Shown here one piece after another: positions 1 through 5,247 of a DNA stretch of 9,118 nucleotides. Positions within the stretch are counted from its first letter, which is position 1, and each line of letters opens with the position of its first letter. The notes beneath the pieces were generated by a model. The model saw only the letters and a program-made list of their open reading frames with translations, had not been told where the DNA came from and ran no database searches. The DNA is from Bacteroidia bacterium (GTDB taxonomy: Bacteria; Bacteroidota; Bacteroidia; Flavobacteriales; Flavobacteriaceae), in the NCBI GenBank assembly GCA_030429325.1, contig JAUICT010000057.1, positions 1 through 9,118 on the forward strand, written 5' to 3'. A program made the translations under genes and the position numbers.

Positions 1-546
1 CGGCATGATCGTGGTGACCTTGATGTTGTATTTCCTTAAATCGAGCATGGCGGCCTGTGTAAAGCCCACTACGCCAAACTTGGTGGCATTGTAGCCCGCT
101 GCCGTGGCAAAAAAGTTGGTCCCGGCCAAGCTGGCCAAGGTCATGTAATAGCCTTCGGTAAGTTTTAGGGCCTCTACCGAAGCCTTCAGTGTATGGAACA
201 CCCCATTCAGGTTAGTGTTTATCATTTGGTTCCAATCTTCGGGCTTCATTTCATCTATGGGGGCAAAATGGCCCACCCCAGCATTGGCCATGACCACATC
301 CAATCGCTTCCACGTTTTTAGAATATGTTGCACAGCATCTATTTCATCCTGTAATTCAACCACGTCCGAAACCACGCCCAAAACATTGGTGCCCGCATTA
401 AGTTGATTTACGGCTTCGTTGACACCTTCCCGGCTACGCCCGCTAATGGCCACTTTCATGCCCTGTTGCAAAAGCCTCCTGGCAATTCCCAATCCTATTC
501 CTTTGGTGCCTCCCGTGATGTAGGCAACTTTTCCTTCTAAGTCCAT
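1..546 (-). CDS. SDR family NAD(P)-dependent oxidoreductase (partial, C-terminus beyond window)
   Basis: The frame is open for 182 codons from the ATG at 546 to the left edge, so the C-terminal part is missing. The translation is a classical short-chain dehydrogenase/reductase. The dinucleotide-binding loop TGGTKGIG lies at residues 11-18 and the NAG motif at 88-90. An Asn of the NLxG segment is at 112, the catalytic Ser at 139 (LASLAG), and the YxxxK pair is Y152 and K156. A complete member usually has about 230-250 residues, so roughly three quarters is visible. The family carries out NAD(P)-dependent oxidation or reduction of alcohols, ketones or sugars in the cytoplasm. The substrate cannot be read from the core motifs, since it is set mostly by the missing C-terminal region. 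The gene is divergent from the Fic gene and has no other visible partner. Confidence 0.93.
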   Translation of the reverse strand, partial: MDLEGKVAYITGGTKGIGLGIARRLLQQGMKVAISGRSREGVNEAVNQLNAGTNVLGVVSDVVELQDEIDAVQHILKTWKRLDVVMANAGVGHFAPIDEMKPEDWNQMINTNLNGVFHTLKASVEALKLTEGYYMTLASLAGTNFFATAAGYNATKFGVVGFTQAAMLDLRKYNIKVTTIMP

Positions 547-681
547 ATTGATTTTTTGAGAATTAAAGTTCGGGAAAACATCTGGGCAAAAGAAAAAGAC
601 CGTGTGAAAAAGAGGTTAAACTTCTTTTTTGTAAAAATGAAAACCCCTGTTTCATAGACTTTAAAAAGACATTTTCTCTTT

Positions 682-750
682 TAAGAAAATTCCTGATATT
701 TTAAAAACCGTCTTCTCTTATTTAAATTTTCACTAATTTTCTTAAATTAG
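682..750. promoter_or_regulatory. AT-rich control region of the Fic gene with inverted repeats
   Basis: The 226 bp between the divergent SDR and Fic genes is AT-rich and contains no gene. Two inverted repeats are visible. CTAATTT at 733-739 pairs with AAATTAG at 744-750 across a 4-nt gap. TAAGAAAATT at 682-691 pairs exactly with AATTTTCTTA at 735-744. An imperfect direct repeat of about 33 bp (from 660 and from 700, sharing TTTAAAAA and TTCTCTT) spans the same stretch. TAATTTTC at 734-741 matches 7 of 8 bases with the Bacteroidota -7 consensus TAnnTTTG and sits inside the shorter palindrome, but no convincing -33 TTTG precedes it. An operator overlapping the Fic promoter is inferred. In such AT-rich DNA, chance palindromes are a real alternative. 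Confidence 0.35.
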
Positions 751-772
751 CCGTAGGGTTAGTAAAAAGGCC

Positions 773-1897
773 ATGAAAAATTTTAAAGCAGGTAATTATA
801 TTAGTCAAAGAACTTTCAAGAGCTTCATTCCCGAAGAGATAAACAGGGATTGGACGCTGGATGATATGGAGGTAATAGAGCTATTGAGCCAAGCGGACAG
901 GCAATTGGGTAGACTTGACATGTACTCCGAGCATACCCCGAACCTAGATCTGTTCATTTCCATGCATGTTTTGAAAGAAGCCACCAAATCCAGTAAAATT
1001 GAAGGCACCAAGACCAATATCGAAGAAGCATTACAAGACAGGGAGGAACTAGAGGAAGAACAGCGCGATGACTGGGAAGAGGTCCAAAACTATATCAGCG
1101 CCTTGAATTCGGCAATTAAATCCTTGGACGAATTACCCTTATCATCGCGACTCATAAAAATGGCTCACAAAGTCCTTCTTAAAGGTGTTCGCGGAAAACA
1201 CAAAATCCCCGGACAGTTCAGGACAAGCCAAAATTGGATTGGAGGAGCCTCAATTTCAGATGCCACCTTCATTCCCCCACCTCACCAAGAAGTACCCCGT
1301 TTAATGGGCGATCTTGAAAAATTTTCCCATAATACAGAAATTAGATTGCCCCATTTATTGAAAATAGCACTTATCCATTATCAGTTTGAAACCATTCACC
1401 CTTTTTTGGATGGTAATGGAAGGGTTGGCCGTCTTTTAATAACGCTTTACCTAGTGGAACAAGGAATATTGAAGAAACCCATTCTTTACCTTTCGGATTT
1501 TCTTGAACGAAACCGACAATTATACTATGACAACCTTATGAAGGTCAGGAACGCAGATGATATTAGACAATGGTTCAAATTTTTTCTGGTGGGCATTATT
1601 GAGACAGCAAAAGGAAGTATTGCCACTTTGGACAACATCATGAAGCTACAAAAAGATGTGGATGCCAAAATCCAAGGTTTGGGTGCCAGGGCAAGTAACG
1701 CCAGAAAAGTCATCAATCAACTATATATAAAACCCTTGATCAATGTTCAGAAGGTTGCTGACCAGACCCAACTTTCCCTTCCATCAGCTTATAAATTGGT
1801 GGATGAACTCGAAAAAATGGGTATTTTAAAAGAAATTACAGGAGCAAAGCGGGGTAAACAGTATTGGTTTGATGCATACATCAACTTGTTCAGATAA
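773..1897 (+). CDS. Fic family protein with C-terminal winged helix-turn-helix
   Basis: This is a 374-residue Fic protein, most likely an AMP-transferase that moves AMP from ATP to a hydroxyl side chain of a target protein. The N-terminal Fic_N region holds SSKIEG at 73-78, which fits the (S/T)xxxE(G/N) inhibitory helix with E77 as the blocking glutamate. Because it lies before the Fic core, the protein is class II. The core motif HPFLDGNGRVGR at 209-220 is complete, with catalytic H209, the D213-G214-N215-G216 anion-binding loop, and both arginines R217 and R220. Residues about 310-372 look like a winged helix (segment VQKVADQTQLSLPSAYKLVDELEKMG) and could bind DNA. The ATG at 773 gives the usual family N-terminus. 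The start lies 41 bp upstream of the MNT-HEPN gene. Autoregulation through the upstream inverted repeats is plausible but inferred. The target is unknown. Confidence 0.95.
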   Translation: MKNFKAGNYISQRTFKSFIPEEINRDWTLDDMEVIELLSQADRQLGRLDMYSEHTPNLDLFISMHVLKEATKSSKIEGTKTNIEEALQDREELEEEQRDDWEEVQNYISALNSAIKSLDELPLSSRLIKMAHKVLLKGVRGKHKIPGQFRTSQNWIGGASISDATFIPPPHQEVPRLMGDLEKFSHNTEIRLPHLLKIALIHYQFETIHPFLDGNGRVGRLLITLYLVEQGILKKPILYLSDFLERNRQLYYDNLMKVRNADDIRQWFKFFLVGIIETAKGSIATLDNIMKLQKDVDAKIQGLGARASNARKVINQLYIKPLINVQKVADQTQLSLPSAYKLVDELEKMGILKEITGAKRGKQYWFDAYINLFR

Positions 1898-1938
1898 GCC
1901 CCCAACCCACACACCAAATAATTTCTTACTTTGCATGG

Positions 1939-2808
1939 GTGAACAAATCTTTAAACCATCTACCTAAAACCAAGCAAGATGAGCTGGGCCGCCTCACCAC
2001 CCTGCTCTCCGCCTTTAAAGAGGTGGAAATGGTGCTGCTCTTTGGCAGCTACGCCCGCGGCAACTGGGTAGAGGACACCTATGTGGAAAAAGGCATCACC
2101 TACGAATACCTGAGCGATTATGACCTGCTCGTAGTGCTCACCCATGAGGACCTGCAACAAAAATTCAGGATAGAGGACAAAGTAAAGGCCGAGCTTACCG
2201 TCACCGGAAAGGTGTGCACCCCCGTGAACCTCATCTTCCACGGTATAAAACATTTGAACCAAGCCCTGCGACTGGGCAATTACTTTTTTAAGGACATTAA
2301 AAAAGAGGGCATTGTACTGTACGATTCCGAAAAGTGTAAACTGGCCACGCCCAAACTCCTTACCCCCCAAGAAAGCCAACAAAAGGCCCAGGACCATTTT
2401 GACCAGTGGTTCAAAAGCGCCAATAGTTTCTTGATTGATTTTCAACATGGTGTTGACAGGGAGGATTACCATAAAGCAGCTTTTGAGCTCCACCAAGCCA
2501 CAGAGCGTTACTACACCACCATATTATTGGTGTTTACGGACTACCGCCCCAAGGACCACAATCTGGAGACCTTGGGCATAAAAGTGGAAATGTGCGACAA
2601 GCGTTTTGCAGTCTTCCCCACCCAGACCGAAGAAGAAAAACGCCTCTTTGAACTGCTGAAGCGCGCCTATATAGATGCCCGCTACAAAATGGAGGAGTAC
2701 CGCATCACCAAAGGTGATCTGGAGTATCTGTCGGCCCGCGTGGCGCAGCTACAACAATTGACCGAGGGCATCTGCCTTGAAAAGATTAAGGAGATTGGGG
2801 AGGGGTGA
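1939..2808 (+). CDS. Nucleotidyltransferase (MNT) and HEPN domain fusion protein
   Basis: This 289-residue protein fuses a minimal nucleotidyltransferase fold to a HEPN domain. The NT signature is LFGSYARG at 34-41 and DYD at 60-62. The 22 residues between GS and DxD are about twice the usual 9-10 spacing. Where a third carboxylate is common, the strand reads VNLIF with N97. The C-terminal half (about 145-275) is helical; it carries ELHQATERYY at 184-192 and RPKDHNLETL at 203-212. The R203-x3-H207 arrangement lacks the tyrosine of the HepT RX4HXY motif, so ribonuclease activity is doubtful. Fused MNT-HEPN proteins of this type recur in Bacteroidota; relatives with separate subunits form HepT-MntA toxin-antitoxin pairs. 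The start is GTG at 1939: the nearby ATG at 1935 is out of frame and closes quickly. A TTTG at 1930-1933 could be a weak -7 element giving an almost leaderless mRNA. The gene is clearly richer in GC than the three genes after it. Its last 48 bp recur twice downstream. Confidence 0.85.
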   Translation: MNKSLNHLPKTKQDELGRLTTLLSAFKEVEMVLLFGSYARGNWVEDTYVEKGITYEYLSDYDLLVVLTHEDLQQKFRIEDKVKAELTVTGKVCTPVNLIFHGIKHLNQALRLGNYFFKDIKKEGIVLYDSEKCKLATPKLLTPQESQQKAQDHFDQWFKSANSFLIDFQHGVDREDYHKAAFELHQATERYYTTILLVFTDYRPKDHNLETLGIKVEMCDKRFAVFPTQTEEEKRLFELLKRAYIDARYKMEEYRITKGDLEYLSARVAQLQQLTEGICLEKIKEIGEG

Positions 2809-2883
2809 GAGTGATATATTCATGGAAACAAAAAGGATAGTCGAAAAATTCAACAAACTGATTTGTTGCATCATACATAAAAA

Positions 2884-3468
2884 ATGACAGAGAGCGGATT
2901 TATAGACTATTGGAAAAAAGAATATCCCGAAGCACTTCCAATCAATCACGAATTAAAATGGGTATATCGCGATAGATGGTTTAGAATTCATAGTCTACCT
3001 GAATCAAAAAGATACGCTGACTCCCCAGAGGAGTATAAAATCATACTTCATCGTCAAAACCAATTGATTAATGACTTAATTGGAGAAGAAACTGAAGTTG
3101 TGATATTATTTGGATTGTACTCCACCGACACAATAAATAATGACAAGCATGAAGAACTGACAGATTTTGGTGAATTTCAAAAGGTTTTGACTATTGACTT
3201 ACATACAGCGAGACCAGAGGAATATGAAGATAGGGTATACTTTGACATTTTTGCCAAGGTTGAAAACTGGGAAAACGAAAGTAGAAACAATCTTCTAAAA
3301 GCAATTGCTGATAACGAAATAAGAGCAATGTTTGTATGCCCGTCAAAACAATGTATTATAGCACCCTATGATGGTGGTGTTGACATCATTGTTGCCTCTT
3401 CAGAAAAACGAGACCACCTAAAATCAAAATACAAGGATTGGCTTTCTGACCGCGAAGATGGAATGTAA
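2884..3468 (+). CDS. DUF3885 domain-containing protein
   Basis: The 194-residue product has the recognisable DUF3885 signature: RWFRIHSLPESKRY at 31-44, the HRQN segment at 56-59, and a C-terminal APYDGGVDIIV at 160-170. There is no signal peptide or membrane helix, so it is probably cytoplasmic. The molecular function of DUF3885 is unknown; members occur as scattered accessory genes in several phyla. The ATG at 2884 is preceded by an A-rich stretch rather than a Shine-Dalgarno sequence, as is common in Bacteroidota. The gene begins 75 bp after the MNT-HEPN stop, is visibly AT-richer than that gene, and ends 7 bp before a repeat module. This suggests independent acquisition. The codons just before the stop (AAGATGGAAT, 3455-3464) are exactly complementary to ATTCCATCTT at 3488-3497 in the module, so a 10-bp hairpin could form across the 3' end of the mRNA. 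Confidence 0.8.
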   Translation: MTESGFIDYWKKEYPEALPINHELKWVYRDRWFRIHSLPESKRYADSPEEYKIILHRQNQLINDLIGEETEVVILFGLYSTDTINNDKHEELTDFGEFQKVLTIDLHTARPEEYEDRVYFDIFAKVENWENESRNNLLKAIADNEIRAMFVCPSKQCIIAPYDGGVDIIVASSEKRDHLKSKYKDWLSDREDGM

Positions 3469-3510
3469 AAGCCCTCGCTGCTGCAAGATTCCATCTTGTG
3501 GCAAATAATC

Positions 3511-3558
3511 CCCGAGGACATTTGCCTGGAAAAAATTAAGGGGATTGGGGGAAAATAA
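3511..3558 (+). pseudogene. Relic of an MNT-HEPN gene 3' end (copy A)
   Basis: Reading from CCC at 3511 gives PEDICLEKIKGIGGK and then TAA at 3556-3558. The MNT-HEPN gene at 2761-2808 ends TEGICLEKIKEIGEG and then TGA. Both stretches are exactly 48 bp from this point to the end of the stop codon. I count 36 of 48 identical bases, with many of the differences at third codon positions. The open frame extends back to 3478, where LLQDSILWQII replaces the HEPN sequence, so the clear match is limited to the tail. This looks like the displaced or duplicated 3' end of a homologous gene rather than an independent gene. Confidence 0.65.
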
Positions 3559-3562
3559 AAAA

Positions 3563-3643
3563 CGTCATGCTGAATTTATTTCAGCATCTTCTGCTTTTGG
3601 TCGGAAATACTTTACGGGAACCTGAAACAAGTTCAGGTTGACG
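3563..3643. repeat. REP-like inverted palindrome pair (copy A)
   Basis: Two related palindromes face each other between CGTCA at 3563-3567 and TGACG at 3639-3643. The first stem is ATGCTGAA at 3567-3574, loop TTTAT, TTCAGCAT at 3580-3587. The second is AACCTGAA at 3619-3626, loop ACAAG, TTCAGGTT at 3632-3639. When the second is reverse-complemented, both read CGTCA, two variable bases, CTGAA, a 5-nt loop and TTTCAG, and the variable bases change in complementary pairs. This is the layout of REP or BIME elements, which in other bacteria are often tied to RAYT-type Y1 transposases. No transposase is present here. Confidence 0.75.
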
Positions 3644-3739
3644 GAAGGCCCTGCTTCCTACAAAAAGTGAATACATTTATAAGCATACGGAAAAGATTCT
3701 CAATCTTGAATAATCAACCTCCAAAAGTTTAAAATTAGT

Positions 3740-4177
3740 ATGGTCCAAGAAATCATATTGGGTATTGGGGTCATTATAGGGCTCTTGTTATATAAAAAAA
3801 CCAATCCCATCTTATTAAAATTAATTCTAGCCAGTCTTTCTGTGAGTTATGTTCTAGGACTTTTTAACTATCCTCTTACAAGTACAATTGGGTTTATTGG
3901 ATTTGGAGTTTCCTCTCTTGTATTTGGAATATATTGTTCAATAAAAAACATATGGATCAGTGCACTAATTGGCCTTTTTGCGAGCACAACTATTCTTCAT
4001 GGAATAATGAACTGGCCATTTTATGGTGAAATGCAATTTATAATGATTGTGCCCATCATTTGTTTCATTGTGGTTTGCCTAAATTGGAGAAAACATCTTA
4101 ATGAATTCTCTATTTTGACAATTCTGACATTCTATATGATAACCTTATTCATCGATTTGATTTCAAAATGGATTTAA
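3740..4177 (+). CDS. Small polytopic membrane protein of unknown function
   Basis: I do not recognise the family. The 145-residue product is very hydrophobic, with five or six likely membrane helices at about 3-18, 24-42, 47-67, 71-90, 97-114 and 122-140. The short loops contain a few positive residues (KK at 19-20, WRKH at 116-119). It has no cleavable signal peptide and no obvious catalytic motif. The ATG at 3740 follows an A/T-rich stretch. The gene is AT-rich like its neighbours. Repeat module A ends 58 bp before it and module B begins 15 bp after it, so it is framed by direct repeats and could be lost or duplicated by recombination between them. A stem AAGATT / AATCTT at 3693-3707 upstream of the start loosely resembles the module hairpin. 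Confidence 0.75.
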   Translation: MVQEIILGIGVIIGLLLYKKTNPILLKLILASLSVSYVLGLFNYPLTSTIGFIGFGVSSLVFGIYCSIKNIWISALIGLFASTTILHGIMNWPFYGEMQFIMIVPIICFIVVCLNWRKHLNEFSILTILTFYMITLFIDLISKWI

Positions 4178-4227
4178 CAAATTGAAAAAAACCGCTGCCG
4201 CAAGATTCCATCTTGTGGTAAATAATC

Positions 4228-4275
4228 CCCGAGGACATTTGCCTGAAAAAAATTGCGGGGATTGGAAAAAGATAA
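4228..4275 (+). pseudogene. Relic of an MNT-HEPN gene 3' end (copy B)
   Basis: The frame starting with CCC at 4228 reads PEDICLKKIAGIGKR and stops at TAA 4273-4275. It has the same 48-bp length to the stop as copy A and as the end of the real MNT-HEPN gene at 2761-2808. It shares GAGGACATTTGCCTG with copy A but differs further along (K for E, A for K). A TAA just upstream at 4219-4221 closes the frame on the 5' side, so this is a fragment only. Confidence 0.6.
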
Positions 4276-4278
4276 AAA

Positions 4279-4359
4279 CGTTATGCTGAATTTATTTCAG
4301 CATCTTCTGCTTTTGGTCGGAAATACTTTATGGGAACCTGAAACAAGTTCAGGTTGACG
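4279..4359. repeat. REP-like inverted palindrome pair (copy B)
   Basis: The layout and 81-bp length match copy A. ATGCTGAA at 4283-4290 pairs with TTCAGCAT at 4296-4303, and AACCTGAA at 4335-4342 pairs with TTCAGGTT at 4348-4355. The outer ends are CGTTA (one change from CGTCA) and TGACG at 4355-4359. The internal spacer is nearly identical to copy A. Confidence 0.75.
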
Positions 4360-4392
4360 AAAATCGCACTTCCTACAAAAAGTGATACATTT

Positions 4393-5031
4393 ATGATAAT
4401 GCATTGTTGTAAATACAGACTGCTTCTCTCTTTAACATTGATTTCCTTTCAATTACAAGGACAGGAATTAAATGTGGATAAAATATATGGTACCTGGGAG
4501 GGCTCAGAAACAGAAATAGACGAGTCTTTGTTATTGTCAGACAAGTCCAGCTATGAATCTAAGAGTAACAAAACAGTTAAGACTTTCTATTTTCAAGAAA
4601 ACGGTTTTGTAGATGTAGTTGAATTAGGAGAACAATTCAAACTACCATACTCTATGCAGGACTCAATCCTTATAATCGGGAATCATCTCAAGTACAAAAT
4701 TTTGAATCTACAAAAAACCCAAATCACACTTGAGACTATTGGATTTTTTGAAAATGAATTAATCCTTGAAAAAAGAGGAAATCTACAACCGATACCAACA
4801 AATGAGACCATTCAAACTTACCATCCTAATGGGCGAAAGAAACTTCAAGGCCTAAAAGAATATGGTTTTAAAAAAGGTGTTTGGACCCAATGGTATGAAG
4901 ATGGTCATGTAAAACAAGTAGACCTTTATGAAAATCATATGCCAATTATGACAGTCATGTTTGATTCCAATGGCTACATAATTTCCAAAAGATGGTTTGA
5001 CTTTAGTACTCAGACCTTTAAAGAAGAATAG
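4393..5031 (+). CDS. Secreted protein with C-terminal MORN-type (YwqK-like) repeats
   Basis: With the ATG at 4393 the product has 212 residues. It starts with a signal peptide: basic K7 and R9, a hydrophobic core LLLSLTLISF at 10-19, and a likely cleavage near QGQ at 22-24. An in-frame TTG at 4354 lies inside the REP-like repeat and would bury the signal peptide, so I reject it; an ATG at 4399 is an equally good start. The mature N-terminal part begins IYGTWEGSE (31-39), as in many lipocalin-like or beta-sheet periplasmic domains. The C-terminal part YHPNGRKKLQGLKEYGF and KGVWTQWYEDG (143-171) is typical of MORN_2 repeats, as in proteins annotated YwqK-type antitoxin. The exact role is unknown; that antitoxin label is only a family name. 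The gene is AT-rich and starts at the edge of module B. Confidence 0.78.
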   Translation: MIMHCCKYRLLLSLTLISFQLQGQELNVDKIYGTWEGSETEIDESLLLSDKSSYESKSNKTVKTFYFQENGFVDVVELGEQFKLPYSMQDSILIIGNHLKYKILNLQKTQITLETIGFFENELILEKRGNLQPIPTNETIQTYHPNGRKKLQGLKEYGFKKGVWTQWYEDGHVKQVDLYENHMPIMTVMFDSNGYIISKRWFDFSTQTFKEE

Positions 5032-5047
5032 CAACAACAACCTCCGA

Positions 5048-5070
5048 TGCCTTAAGGTTATCTTGTGGCA
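5048..5070. repeat. Partial third copy of the module hairpin
   Basis: TGCCTTAAG at 5048-5056, loop GTTAT, then CTTGTGGCA at 5062-5070 forms a stem with one T-T mismatch. The right arm and what follows, ATCTTGTGGCAAACAACC at 5060-5077, matches the start of modules A and B (ATCTTGTGGCAAATAATCC in copy A). It lies 16 bp after the stop of the MORN-type gene, the same kind of position as in the other copies. The HEPN tail and REP parts are absent; sequence just beyond is the terminator of the tRNA gene. Confidence 0.55.
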
Positions 5071-5080
5071 AACAACCCAT

Positions 5081-5104
5081 AAAAAAAGCACCCCGGTGGG
5101 GTGC
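5081..5104 (-). terminator. Intrinsic terminator of the tRNA-Ala gene
   Basis: On the minus strand GCACCCC, loop ACC, GGGGTGC (5104-5088) forms a 7-bp GC-rich stem, followed by seven T residues (5087-5081). It lies 13 bp past the tRNA 3' end. On the plus strand the stem is preceded by A residues and not followed by a T run, so it should act mainly for the tRNA. Confidence 0.85.
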
Positions 5105-5117
5105 TTGCGCTTGATCG

Positions 5118-5191
5118 TGGAGAATACCGGATTCGAACCGGTGGCCTCTTGCCTGCCAGGCAAGCGCTCTAGCCAACTGAGCTAATCCCCC
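5118..5191 (-). tRNA. tRNA-Ala (anticodon GGC)
   Basis: All cloverleaf parts are visible on the minus strand. The acceptor arms are GGGGGAT and ATTCTCC with two G-U pairs. The D arm is GCTC/GAGC. The anticodon stem CTTGC/GCAAG encloses the loop CTGGCAG, which has anticodon GGC (reads GCC and GCU alanine codons). The variable loop is AGGCC and the T arm is ACCGG-TTCGAAT-CCGGT. The discriminator base is A. CCA is not encoded; the next bases are CGA. The gene is 74 nt long and lies between the islet and the universal stress protein gene, with its 3' end towards the islet. Confidence 0.97.
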
Positions 5192-5201
5192 AAAGAGAGC
5201 G

Positions 5202-5233
5202 CAAAGGAAATACTTTTTTCCGAAACTATCAAA
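5202..5233 (-). promoter_or_regulatory. Candidate promoter of tRNA-Ala
   Basis: Read on the minus strand, TTTG (5233-5230) is followed after 20 bp by TTCCTTTG (5209-5202). This resembles the Bacteroidota -33 TTTG and -7 TAnnTTTG elements, with one mismatch in the latter. The -7 element ends 10 bp before the first tRNA base, which fits a short leader. Confidence 0.5.
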
Positions 5234-5247
5234 AATAGTGCGCCTGC

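Larger units (their letters stand above)
3476..3681. repeat. Repeat module copy A (~206 bp direct repeat)
   Basis: This stretch recurs at 4193-4395 with about 90% identity by eye (roughly 17 mismatches and 3 one-base indels), at a spacing of about 716 bp. Three parts follow in order. First comes a hairpin: GCTGCAAGAT at 3480-3489, loop TCC, then ATCTTGTGGC at 3493-3502, with two G-T wobbles. Second is a 48-bp relic of an MNT-HEPN gene 3' end at 3511-3558. Third is an 81-bp pair of inverted REP-like palindromes at 3563-3643, followed by a less conserved tail ending near ACATTTAT at 3673-3680. Copy A separates the DUF3885 gene from the membrane-protein gene. It contains no complete gene. Confidence 0.9.
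4193..4395. repeat. Repeat module copy B (~203 bp direct repeat)
   Basis: This is the second copy of the module at 3476-3681. The hairpin here is TGCCGCAAGAT at 4196-4206, loop TCC, ATCTTGTGGTA at 4210-4220. Relative to copy A, some stem bases differ yet pairing is kept through C-G and wobble pairs, which hints that the stem matters. The MNT-HEPN tail relic is at 4228-4275 and the REP-like pair at 4279-4359. The similarity to copy A runs through ACATTTAT and ends right at the first ATG of the next gene (4393), so the module provides the whole upstream region of that gene. Confidence 0.9.

Noticed and set aside
1960..2496. 178-codon minus-strand open frame inside the MNT-HEPN gene
   Set aside because: Antisense shadow of a gene with clear family motifs on the plus strand; its translation has no recognisable domain.
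3455..3497. Rho-independent terminator after the DUF3885 gene (AAGATGGAAT / ATTCCATCTT)
   Set aside because: The stem is exact, but it is AT-rich with a long loop and has no following T run; it also overlaps the coding end. It is noted in the gene entry but not called as a terminator.
4354..4392. TTG start that would extend the secreted MORN-type protein by 13 residues
   Set aside because: The TTG lies in the second REP-like palindrome, which is noncoding in module A. The extension would also place a polar stretch before the signal peptide.
3476..4395. CRISPR array or integron attC sites
   Set aside because: Only two full repeats of about 205 bp with gene-sized spacing, no short regular spacers, no cas or integron integrase gene, and no attC core signature (GTTRRRY) at the module edges that I could see.
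5118..5191. Second copy of the tRNA-Ala 3' end as an attachment site for an integrative element
   Set aside because: I looked for the T-arm sequence around GGTTCGAATCC elsewhere in 1-5117 on both strands and saw none.
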